From positions 1 to 64,000 of the forward strand of contig VWPU01013666.1 in assembly GCA_013398955.1 (NCBI GenBank): DNA of 64,000 nucleotides, read 5' to 3'. Of this stretch, positions 14,901 to 25,666 are shown piece after piece. Source of the DNA: Callaeas wilsoni (Eukaryota > Chordata > Aves > Passeriformes > Callaeidae). The position numbers were made by a program, and so were the translations under genes. The notes under the pieces were generated by a model. The model was given only the letters and a program-made list of their open reading frames with translations. It was not told the origin of the DNA and did no database searches. The first letter of the stretch is position 1. Every line of letters starts with the position of its first letter.

Positions 14901-17900
14901 ATTAGATTTCAGAAGCTTAATTTTTCTTCCCAGTTTTGTAATTATTTTATATTATCTAAACAGCATACTGAAAACTTATAGCTATTTGACAGTGAATATA
15001 CAGATATCAATAACTACCTATTAGTTACTGTACATTAACTACAATAACAGGTGTTTTAATTACTTTTTTAAACAACTCTTACCATGAGATTGAAAACTCT
15101 GTGCTACTGGTTTGCTTTTTCCTGTTCTCCATTTACACAATTGCCTTTTGGTTTTTGTGTTTCCTCAAGCTCCTTTTACCCAGAGAACATGCCTCTGAAA
15201 GTAATCTCATTCAGGTTGATTCAGTTCTCGCTTCAGTTAAATTTAAAGTTATTTTCTTTGGCTCACAGCAGAACATCACAGAGTCTCTCACTGAGTTATT
15301 GAGGATTTTCACCCCATATCAGCAGCTCATCAGCAATTACTTTTCTGCACACAGATCCTTAAAGATCCAGGACACGATGATTTGTTACAATTTCTGTGCT
15401 GAAACAATCATGTTCCTTAAGTAAGTTTCTACCAGAAAGGGAGAGGAAAGATGAGCACTTCTAATAATGGTAGATCCCATGCTTACACCTCAGAAATTGA
15501 AAACAGTATTATTTTTAGGCACATCCAGGCACTATGAAAGCATACATTTATTGCCTTTATTCAAATCTTTCGATATATTAAAATCCTCAGCTTGCATGAC
15601 CTTAATACTGCGATCCTCCTGTAAGCTACTCATCTGGCTTTTGGATTGGCTTCATAACATCTGATGTTAGATTTGGTAAAATTTGCCTTTAATTTGTTTC
15701 CAGCTGCTGACGAAAATTTAAATATGGTATTCTCTTCTTGGTAATATAGCAGAATTTCTATTCACATGAAAAGGTGTGACTCTAATACACAGGAGGCATT
15801 CAAAAAGTTTCACTTACATTTAGTATGCATCTTTTACAAATTTGTTCAGTGAGTATATTACACATATATTTAACATACTAGTGAAAAAAGACCCGAGCTG
15901 TCTTCACCCTTGCCAAGTGTGCAGAGACAAGCCTGCTGCAGAGATGTTCACACTCACTGTATTCCAGCCAGCTCTAATTTGGGAGAGGATTTATCTCCCT
16001 GAGCCAAGAGACTCCTAAACCCTGCTAATTCAACTTTGTGAGGACAGAACGTCTCTGGGACGTCTCCACCCTATTTGCCTGAGCAATATGGAAATGTTTC
16101 CACAATCTGGCAAGCCTCCACCTCCTCAGAGAGGCTATAATTTCAGAGGGCACAGGGCTGCTATCTACAGGTATAATTCTGTTATCAAACCGGGTTCTGG
16201 GGTGGGTTTGGAATCAATCCAGTTGTGTCAGGCCTAGGTAATCGAGAGTGGGAATTCTGAATCATGCTGATAGAAGAGGCTTTTCCTATTCCATTACCAT
16301 TTTCCTACTCGACAGTCACTGTCCTTCAGTCATATCCTTGGGAGTTGTTTTCCATCCACTTGGGTAATTCTCTAAAACTATGTTGTTGAATCGCTCATCT
16401 GAACTCCATTTCTCCTTGACCTGCTGTGTTTTTATTCCTCCAGCATTTACTGACTGATAGTTAATCTCCACGTTAACCCTTCTAAAAGCAGCTGGAATGG
16501 CAGTGACTGTACCACCTGCTGTTAGTGTAGGGCTGCTGTGATTATATTGCGTTTCATTTCAGTTCCTGTTTCAAAGTCAGCTTTTGATTGACTGCTTACA
16601 GTACCACTACCAAGCGTGGCTCAGAACGTTACATTTTAAATGTTTTCAGTTACATCTGTGTATATAAGCCACCCTAAAAATGTTCTTTTCAGCTGATCTA
16701 ATTTGCTTGGAGAAACTCTGTGGAATGCGGACAGACCTGTCTGCAATATTTTAGCTAGCTCAGATGCCTCTTCATGGCACTATGCCACGCAGACATTGTC
16801 ATGTTTTCAGGGGTTTCTGCTTTGCCCTTGGAAGAGTTTTGTCCTCCACATGCAAAGTCATGCCTACACTTGTGGTGTGGCTTTTTTCTTATTTCTATAT
16901 CCAACATCACACATTTCTGTCTGGGGAATACCTGAATGTTCCATGATTGTCTTTCCCTTTTAATCATAAATAATTTTATGCTTTTATCCTAAAGCTATTC
17001 ATTTATATACTGAGATGCTGTTTCTAAATATTTGCACTTCAACATTTTCCACTGCTGCTATTTTCCTCTGAGAAACATAATTTTCACCAGAGCTGCAAAT
17101 ATCGGTTATCCCTTGCAAAGTCAGTTCTTTCTATTCTCCACAGTTGAGTTTTCTTGGATTTAACAATCACTTATATGACTAAACATCGAGGTTCTGGCCT
17201 GTCTGGTGATTCTTTTAGTCCTGTGACTCCACTGTACTGAATACACTGTGATATAACAATCAGCACTCTTGCCTGTCACCCAGTTTCTCCAAAAAAAAAA
17301 CCTTCACCTTCCCTAAGGAGCACTGTTCACTGTGTTCCTGATTAAAAACAAAATGTCTTTTTCTGCCTACCTTCACGTTTCTTATGATGTACAATGCTGA
17401 GCTCTACTGCTCCGGGATCTACCGCTTATCATCACGAGCGCATTGTCCCACTTGCCCTTCTCTGCACTCAAATTGTTCCTCGCTATCATTTGCTCTAAGA
17501 GTTGTCTGAAAAAACCCCAAAGGGTTCAGAATTTAATGTAACAGGCCCATTTTCTTCAGAAATCCCTGGAAGTTTGGCTCATCCACATAAACAACTAGTG
17601 CAGAGAGGGCAGACATATGAAATTTTTCTTTGTGCTTCTTTTGAACTTTGCCCCCCCCCCCCAAAAAAAAAGGAATTCTCACTCATAAAAGATTCTTTGC
17701 CATTTAGAACAAAAATGGCCAGCAGCCCAAGTATTATGAAACTTCATTACTGAGTAATCTTAGCAGTGTCATCACAACTACTGCTTCAATTAATCATATT
17801 CCAATGTATCAGCTTCATTCTCCATTTAGCTTGAGTGCTGGTAAACTTAATTTCTGCACATACCCACACTTCAGCACAATATAATGCAAACTCCTACAGT

Positions 17901-18300
17901 TTCTAACCATCTCTACAATACAGCCATTTACTCCCTTAATTCTGCTAAGAAATGGAAAAATAAATGCTGTAAGTGGGAGTAGTTCTACTAATTTATTGCA
18001 ATGAAATAATATTCTAATGCATTGTAATAAATTTTTAAAATGTAATTTTCATATTCATGCAGACAATAACTGTCAAGATATTTTAACAGACTCCTGGTCC
18101 CTTTTATCACGTTACCTTTTTTAAGATGCATAAACACAAGCATTCCAGGTTTCAAAAGTGGCAACCTATTTTGAAACAGTGGAGTTTCAGGATAAAGTGA
18201 GACACTTCTTGATCTCAACAGTTCTAAGACAGATTCTTTCCTTCCCCAGAGCACTAGGGAACTACCAACCAAGATGATTTAAGCTTGTTTCCTATCCATG
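12000..18300. other. Intron stretch between the two LTR pieces, no recognised element
   Basis: Mostly AT-rich. Two less AT-rich patches stand out, at about 12440..12680 (with a CCACCACCGGGCCCACCCCG core) and 15890..16260. Neither matches a repeat or coding family that I know. Conserved non-coding elements are possible but cannot be judged from one sequence. Confidence 0.45.
17651..17671. repeat. C12-A9 homopolymer pair
   Basis: Twelve C residues are followed by nine A residues. The poly-C run is unusual in this AT-rich intron and is prone to length error. Confidence 0.85.
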
Positions 18301-18314
18301 ACCCAGAGGGAAGC

Positions 18315-18852
18315 TGTACTGGGTTTGGTAGGGATGGAATTAATTTTCTTCATAGCAGCCCATATGGTGCTGTGCTTTGGGTTCATGAGCAGACAGTGTG
18401 GAAAACACATCAGTGCCCTGGTTCTCGCTGAGCACAGTGTCAAGGCCTTCTCTGTTTCCCACTCTGCACCCACACTGAGAAGGCTGGGGGTGGCCAAGAG
18501 GTTGGGAGGGTACACAGCCAGGACTTCTGACCCAATCTGCCCACAGAATATTCCATTAAATACAGCAGTAAAAAACAACAAAATAAGTTGTTTTCCCCAC
18601 GAAGGGATTGCTTGGAGACTGGCTGATGCATCACACTACTGGTGGGACAGAGTCAGTGACTGCCCTTCCATTACTTGGAAATTTTTATTCCCATTTCCTT
18701 TGCTTATTAAACTCTCTTAACCTTGATCTGTAAGTTTTTCTTGGTTTTGCCCTTTCGATTCTCTTCCCTACCCCCTTGCAGGGGAGCGAGTGAGAGCAAG
18801 AACCCGTTAGTAAGGAAAAAAATTGCAGCTGAAAGACTTAACCCAGGTTATC
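18315..18852 (+). mobile_element. Solo LTR of an avian ERVL-like endogenous retrovirus family (degraded)
   Basis: The segment opens TGTACTGGGTTTGGTAGGG and continues with landmarks I associate with a common neoavian ERVL-type LTR: an early GGAATTAATTTTCTTC block, GAAGGCTGGGGGTGGCC (18478..), ACACAGCCAGGACTTCTGACCC, and a TTATTAAACTCTCTTAACC polyadenylation-region block (18705..). It ends near CTTAACCCAGG. No internal gag-pol sequence flanks it, so it is a solo LTR. An open frame of 140 codons inside it (18298..18720) is a by-product of LTR sequence, not a gene. Exact ends and target-site duplication are uncertain, and family naming needs a repeat library. Confidence 0.75.
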
Positions 18853-18859
18853 TGTCCCT

Positions 18860-21800
18860 ATATGTCATACTGTGGGTCTCAAGGAAAGATAAGGGCTGGT
18901 CAGACAGCTACTGATATTTGTCTGGCATAGCTGTGAAATCAACAGATCTGACCGACAGGAAAACGTGAACTCAACTACATACCTTGGAATGACTATTCTA
19001 AAAGATCTTTATGGAAAGCTCTGTGTAAAAATCAGATTTCTATCGTACAATTTTTTTCTCAAAGTGCTAGACACCTCCCAAATATTATAAAGCATTTACA
19101 AACTATTGCTATTCAGCTCAGGGAGGAAAAAACAAGATAAAATAAAATCCCATCCCTCTGTATAACTTCCCCCAAACTTATCTGGCTGTAAAAAAATACT
19201 TCAATAATTATCTCTATAGATTTCTTGCATTTTTCCCATTGCTTTTCATGCTACTTCATAGTTTGACTACGAGGTATTCTGTCCTTGAAAGGGTCTATTA
19301 AACCCTAAGTAACAGTGAATCTCTAATTTATACGTGTACCCTAGGATGGGGTTAAGCTTGGTCATCATCTCCTGTCTGATACCATCTCCACTCAATTATG
19401 CAACAGGAAACAGAGCATGTGAAGGTGCAGACATAAGTCCATTCATCAGTGCTACTCGATTTCACATTACCTAAATGCTAATGCTCTCCGTCCTCCCAAC
19501 AATACAGCTTGTCTGCCTCCCTGTCTTGCATAACTAATTTAAACCACGCATGTTCTACTTTCGACTGCAAAAAGAAACATTATTTTCTTCGCTTCTCTGA
19601 CTCATGTTTTGTACAAGCCTATTCCTTTTGTCTACACGCACACCTACATCTTAAATTCAACTGCTTACTAGAATCATTAAATGTCTACAAGAGGTAAGTT
19701 CGCCATTTCTCCCCAGTCAGAAATATCCTCAAATTATTTGTGTAACTCACAAGTACCTCTGCTTGTTTATGCAGATTAGAATCTGAGGCTGAATCACCAG
19801 AGAATGGCGTAGATTTGGTTTATACTTAAATTCAATATCTGGAGCCTGGCTGCCACAAAACAAGTCAAAGGATAAGTACAGCTAACTAGGATGGAGTTCT
19901 GTATCTGAAACATCACAGAGACAGGATTTTCGCAGCTGAAATGACCAGCCTTTTGGATGGCAATTCAATCACCATTTTAGTGTAGAGAAAAAAAATTCTC
20001 TGCACTAATGAATCCCTCTAAACTGACATACGTGACACTGTAATTAAAATCCCATGCCTTATACACTGTGAATTTCAGTCTCCCTCTAAATATCTTTCTA
20101 TTGAGAAAGAAAAAGGCCAGGAGTTTGTTTTCATGGAGCTGATAGCACAGCTGGGCATCCCAACAGTCATGATGGTTTGATTAGAGACACGGCCTCTCTC
20201 TAAACTCAAGAGAGTTGCAAGCTCCAACACAATATTGCCACCCCTGAGAGGGAGCAAATGCTGAACCTCATGGGCAGCTGCTGTACCCAAACACGTTCCC
20301 ACAGGATCACCCGAGGCACTGTGCCTATCAGGGAAGCTCTCGAGAGCTTTGCAAGTACAGTGCCCTCTCACAACCCTTGCCTAGTATATCACTACATTTG
20401 AAAGCTTTCTGGATGATAGGGAGCTACATAAATGCCAAGTACTCTGACATGTAAAAAATCAAAGGTCACGTAAAGAAACATATTCTGCTGCTGAGGGATG
20501 AATAATCCTGAGGTTGGAATATCCTTTCTAATTTTTCAGTAAGACATGAAAGTGCTACTACTTGATGAAAGCACAGGGGACATGTACCTACCTATGATTA
20601 GCATCGGCACATGTCTCATCAAAATCTGTGTCAGTCTGTGGCAAACTTACCATGGTGAATGTCAACACACCCTTGTTTTACTATCAACACACCTGCAAAC
20701 TGCCCTGTTAGGGTGGACAGCAGGTATTTTACGCTGGCACTTGCCTGACTGAGCAAAACTGTTAAGTATGTGCACACCAGGTACAGATTCTCTTCCTCTT
20801 GATAATATGATTACACATTTTTTTATTGAGGACATTAAACACCTTTGATATCAACGGCCATTGTTCAGTTGTATGCACCTTTATAACTCAGTATCCTGCT
20901 CCATATTTATCTGTATTCCCTACTGAATGGGAATATGAGAAGGTGGATGCTATAGCAAGTTGCTTAAAGGTTCTTTTAAGTCTTCTCTTTATCAAATATC
21001 TGTGTTTCCATGCTGTGGTCTTTTCCTTATAGCTCTGCATTCATATTTATGTCTCTCTGCGTCTATTGCCCTCTCAAAATCCTTAAGGAGTGACACCAGT
21101 GAAGATAAACTAAAATAACCTATATTAATTTAAAGTAATATCTGCCAGTTCTACACTGTTGCACATTGTGCTTCTTCCAAAGGCAGCTATGCAATTATAG
21201 GTACTTGGGTGCATAAAGTGATACAGAGGTTTCTATGGCAATTATTCATTTTAATTGAAAATTGTGTAGGGAAAGACTCATTTCAAGTGCAGCATGCAAT
21301 TTGCATTTGTTTCCAGAGAATCTGAACTTGCTTAGAGTGAGTTGTGAATTCTTATTTTTCAGGAAAACACAATCTTTAAAATCCTCTTGGGGGAGCAGGG
21401 GGTGGGAGACCAAGGTAAGGTTGTTAAGCTTATTACCGTTTATAAGCATGTATCCACTTATTCAACACAGTATTTTTGACTGTCAGGTAAAGGTTTGATG
21501 TTCTAAATGAAAGAGAAAGAATTAAAAATCAAATTTATACACAATGCCCTTGAATCTTTGAGGTTGAGGAACCAGAAAAAGACAGAAGTACCAGAAAGGA
21601 CAGCAAGGAGACAGGTCATCAATGAGACCAAGTCCACCAGATCAAACATTTCTGTTTTCATATATTTTAGCTACTTTTTGTTAGAATAATAATGAAGACA
21701 GAGTTATTTCAAATCTTAATATATTTTAGAGTGTCAAAGAAAGAGTTGGAGAGAAGCAACAGTTTCACCTTGGTTAGATAATAAAATAAAGCTATAACTT

Positions 21801-22680
21801 AATTTCCTGTAGGAAAATAGGATTTCTTTCCTCTCCCTATTCCCATCACCACAATGAATCAAACACATTTTAGGCCTAAATTTACAACAAAAACAAATCA
21901 CCTACTGCAAGTGATGAAGACCTGGAAACAACCTCTGAACTGTGATTTCACATTCACTAAATTCACACTGTTGCCTTTTCTGAAACAAGGCTCTCCCAAT
22001 TTTCTTTCTATATAATTTTAAGGCTGTATAGGCCAAGTGCCAGAAATGTCCCAAGTTAAAAATAGTTCTAGTGTCCATCATAAATGTTGCATAAATATTA
22101 AATTGATGTGAAGGTTGGGGGTGGAAGTGTTCTTTACCAGCCACACAATCCTCCTAACTGAGAAAAATCTGTCCTTAGAAAGAAGTGGCCACAGCAGTAT
22201 GTGAGAGGAAGCAGAAAAGTAATTTTAATAATGTGGTTTTTGTATTAGTGTGTTTGGATCATTGCATTTCTGTACTTTAAGATATCTAGAACAGAAAAGG
22301 AAGAATGACTCCTAACTTCAATGCCAATGATTGCATCACAGTTCAGAAGAATGCAAAATTACATGAATGTGCTTTTCATAATATACGTCATCCATTTTTA
22401 AAAAAACTAGAGACTAATAATTAACTCCTTCTGGAAAAGCAAAAGAATGTGAAAGGTACATTCCCTCTAGGTGAGTGATTCTTTTTCCCTTTTTCACAAG
22501 AAGCTCTATTTTGTTCAAAAAATGGCTTTACAAGACAGGAGAACCAACTTGCTTGAGAAAGAAGCATGAGCATGGAAGGGGTCTTGCCAAGGACAATCCA
22601 GCAGGAGAGGGCTTTTCACTGCATGGACAATTTGCTCTATTTTTGGCACCTGTTCTGCCATATGGTGGTGGTCCTAACAT
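18860..22680. other. Intron stretch, no recognised element
   Basis: No transposon, exon or RNA gene was recognised. A slightly GC-richer segment at about 20120..20350 carries an open frame on the minus strand with no known similarity. Confidence 0.45.
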
Positions 22681-22682
22681 CA

Positions 22683-22734
22683 GTGGTTGACTTGATGATC
22701 TTAAAGGTCTTTTCTAACCTTAACTTTTTGATAT
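22683..22734 (+). mobile_element. CR1 LINE 3' tail fragment
   Basis: The block GTTGACTTGATGATCTTAAA followed by GGTCTTTTCTAACCTTAAC matches the conserved end of CR1 elements (gatgatcttaaaggtcttttccaacc). Sequence just upstream (from about 22560) may belong to the same eroded copy. Confidence 0.55.
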
Positions 22735-25447
22735 GCTTACAGCTCTCACCTGCCTCATATTCTGCTACAACTCTCAACCTTTTTTTGACACTAAGATGTG
22801 TTCCTTCATTTTACTGTTTGACTCTCTCATAATTATTAACATATACAGCTGTCAACAAAAGGGTTTATTGAATATTTTTTTTATGCTTCCAGACATGAAA
22901 GAAACATACTCTCATTCCTACGTGTGTCATTTGCATAGATAGAAAATAACCTATTGAAGGGAAGTACAGTCCGAAGTAAGCAAATTTGATTTAGTTCTGA
23001 ACATGGCAACACCCAGAGTGACTCAGGTCTGATGAATATAAAGGCTGCTGGTGATGCTGCTTGTCTAAGCTTCTGTTTTCTACACAGAACATAACTCTGT
23101 AGCTATTTAAGCTTCCATTAATTTTCAGGGTTTGAGAAACATAGCTATTAAAAAGCAATGTTCATGGTGTTGAAAGGATAAGTAAGACCTGGAGGTTGGT
23201 TTTGGCTAACAATAAGAGACAGGTTTCAATAGACTCTGGCAGAGGCACTGCTGTCAATAAATTAAATGCAATGACCGGGTCTGGTAGAAAGCTGCTTTTT
23301 TATAGACAAATTGTATGCTTGGCTGGGAGAAGTGGGAAACGAGGAGAGAAAAAAAGGGGAAGCCTTTAGTTTCACTTGTCATCATTTCCTGACAAAACCA
23401 CTAATAAATATCTCTCTCCATTTTGGCTCAATAATGCAAGCATCAAAAGCATGTGAAGGAAATATCTTTCTTATTTATATGAACCCATACACATACAAAC
23501 AGGAAGAATTGCCAGTCAAAGCTGTAACTTCACTTTCAGAGGTGGCAGAATGTTTTCCATGCAGGAATTGGATGTACTGCTCACTCCCCTCAGTATCCTT
23601 GAGACTGGAAATATCACACAGAGTGCAAACCGCTGCCAGCATAAGACTTGATATCTCCAACTAAAGGAGCTGAAGTTATTCTTCACCACATGAAGACATT
23701 TTCATGTGTACTAGATGCAGAGTAATTCCTCCATAAAATTAATCATCAAATATTCCTTCAAGTCTTGGGACAAGCTAGAAGTTCAATAAAGACTGCAGTC
23801 CCTTAAATTTACACACTTCAGCTCTGCACATTTCCTGTGGGGAATATAAATTGCTTCTAGTACTTACTACTCTGCATGCCATTCAAATTCTGCTGCTTTA
23901 ATTCATTATATTAAAAAGTAATACAAACTTCAATTATTTGTTGTAAAAGTAGAGATTTAGCTAAAGCACACAGAAAATTCAATTCACCCCAAAATGGCTA
24001 CAGTGCTCAAATTAACGTATTCTCAGTCCTCACACGTCCTTCTCAGCATCCTTTAAAATGTCACTTATTTTATAAAGTATATAGATTTTCCGAGTATTGA
24101 TGTGCTCTATCAACAGACAAGGTCTCTGCTTTTAGTTTTGCAGGCATTACTTACCCAGCCCAAATCACTAATGATTACAGCTAAAATGAAGGGCTGCATG
24201 TGGGCAGAGGTTACAGCACAGGACTTACAGCTGGAAAGTTTGCACCTTACAAACCTCTCATCTTCAATCCTCCATTCAAAAGGTACTTATGATTTCAAAG
24301 AAATTGCAAATCAAATGATTACACGCTACAGGAAATTAGATAAAAGAGAAAGGAACCACTTCAACACCATCAAGAGATTCTATTCAGCTATTATATTAAT
24401 AGTAAAAAAACATATTTTGATTGCAGCTTCTGCAGGTATAAAATGACAGGTTTTAGATTCTCTTTTATTGAAGTGCACAGATCCACAAAGTGTTTTCAGT
24501 CCTACAAGGTGTTTTAAAGTCTTGTAATCATTCTGCAAAGCATTTGGACAGCAGTTCTTTAATTTTAAGCAGAGTAATAACTGCACTTGTTAAAATATGT
24601 TCTAGAGTAGCACCTTTCAAAAGAAATTCAAGCACTAGAATTAAGTATAACTGTTGAACTTTTGTACCACTGAAATCAACACCAAAGCTTTTACATTTTT
24701 AAAGCCAAATCATGAACTTATTACTCCTAACTATAATTTCGTTATAGAATCTAAAGTAATTTTTACATTAACACTCTATTATGTAACATTCCATTATGTA
24801 AATTTTCCAGTTCAAATCAATGTCTAGAAATATATAGCACTGCAAAATAATGTACTTCTTTTTGTAAGGAATGGATGTTTTCCTGCCTTTTTTCCCTTCT
24901 CTAATTTAACTAAAATGTAAAAAAAAAATCTGTGCATGGAAACATTGGAAACATCAGGACACAAAATCCAAGCCTTTTCATTAGCTGTTAAGAACATCTA
25001 CCACAGCAACTGTGTGTTGCACTAACAACCAGACTGCTGTACACTAGTGGCAAACTGTGGGATTATATCCACATACATAAAATATATGTAAAATATATTT
25101 ATGCATACACATCAATAAAAACAAGTCAAATCTTATGGGCTACTACTTGTCTTGCCACTCATAAATGCTGGTCCAAGATATTTGGCAACGTTTTCCAAAC
25201 TGTCTTACAATAACACTTTCAAATTCTATTATTTTTCTTTAATAATTTAAATCTAATGTAATGGGCAAGAGAGTATTACAGTGAACCACTGTTAAAAAAA
25301 AACCCAAAACAAAACAAATAACAGGAAATAGCTATGCCTAAGACATATAGGAAATACATTCACATTAAAGTATTAAAGAGAAACGGTTTTAAACATTTCT
25401 TTCTTATAAAAAACAGTGCAGAAGCATGCGTTCAGGAAACAATTTAC

Positions 25448-25597
25448 CTTTCTTGTCATCGAAGTACAGTGTCTGTTGAGCTGGATTTGACCACTGGAGG
25501 GAGGTGTTATCATTTTGATCGACCCTGCAGGTCAAATTTGCTGTTCCCCCTTCAACAACTGTGACGTTCTGTGTGAGTGGGAACTGCCCTTGGCTGC
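25448..25597 (-). CDS. CADM2: CADM2 coding exon: mature N-terminus and first half of Ig-like V-type domain 1
   Basis: This 150-nt exon reads 2 nt + 49 codons + 1 nt, so it is phase 1 at both ends. It starts SQGQFPLTQNVTVVEGG and ends NPAQQTLYFDDKK, which I recognise as CADM2 (the related CADM3 shares the SLQWSNPAQQTLYF core). The Ig B-strand cysteine is in the L-T-C-R motif (residue 23 of the exon) and the C-strand tryptophan in L-Q-W (residue 35). The partner F-strand cysteine must lie in the next exon. Three N-glycosylation sequons are visible: N-V-T, N-L-T and N-T-S. The acceptor is CCTCCTCAG followed by GCAGCC, behind a long pyrimidine tract. The donor is AAAG then GTAAAT, with A rather than G at +5. 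The open frame continues past the donor for about 14 codons before a stop, so intron retention would truncate the protein. The first, split codon is completed by a G from the upstream exon to give glycine. Confidence 0.95.
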
Positions 25598-25666
25598 CTG
25601 AGGAGGGACGGAAGGGGTGCAGAAGGGAAGAGAATAAGAGGAAAAAAAGAAAATATGTAAGTTGTA
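25598..25666 (-). promoter_or_regulatory. CADM2: 3' splice-site region of the CADM2 150-nt exon
   Basis: On the minus strand the roughly 55 nt before the exon are strongly pyrimidine-rich, seen as a purine run on the plus strand at about 25601..25653, and end in CCTCCTCAG. A possible branch-point context (CAACTTAC, near 25657..25664) lies about 60 nt upstream. This is a strong acceptor, as expected for an exon after a very long intron. Confidence 0.8.

Larger units (their letters stand above)
1..25447 (-). other. CADM2: CADM2 intron downstream of the 150-nt exon (partial, phase 1)
   Basis: The intron starts at the donor GTAAAT (25442..25447 on the minus strand) and runs off the left edge. 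The next exon should complete Ig domain 1, including its F-strand cysteine. I looked for the reverse complement of the expected coding motifs and did not find it, so the acceptor is probably outside the window. Content is AT-rich intron with two LTR pieces, one CR1 tail and simple repeats. Confidence 0.8.

Noticed and set aside
18298..18720. 140-codon open frame on the plus strand
   Set aside because: It lies almost wholly inside the ERVL-like solo LTR, whose non-coding landmarks explain the sequence.
1..25447. Search for the next CADM2 exon (completing Ig domain 1, with the F-strand Y-T-C motif)
   Set aside because: No reverse-complement match to the expected coding sequence was seen by eye, so the exon is likely beyond the left edge. 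A translated alignment would settle this.
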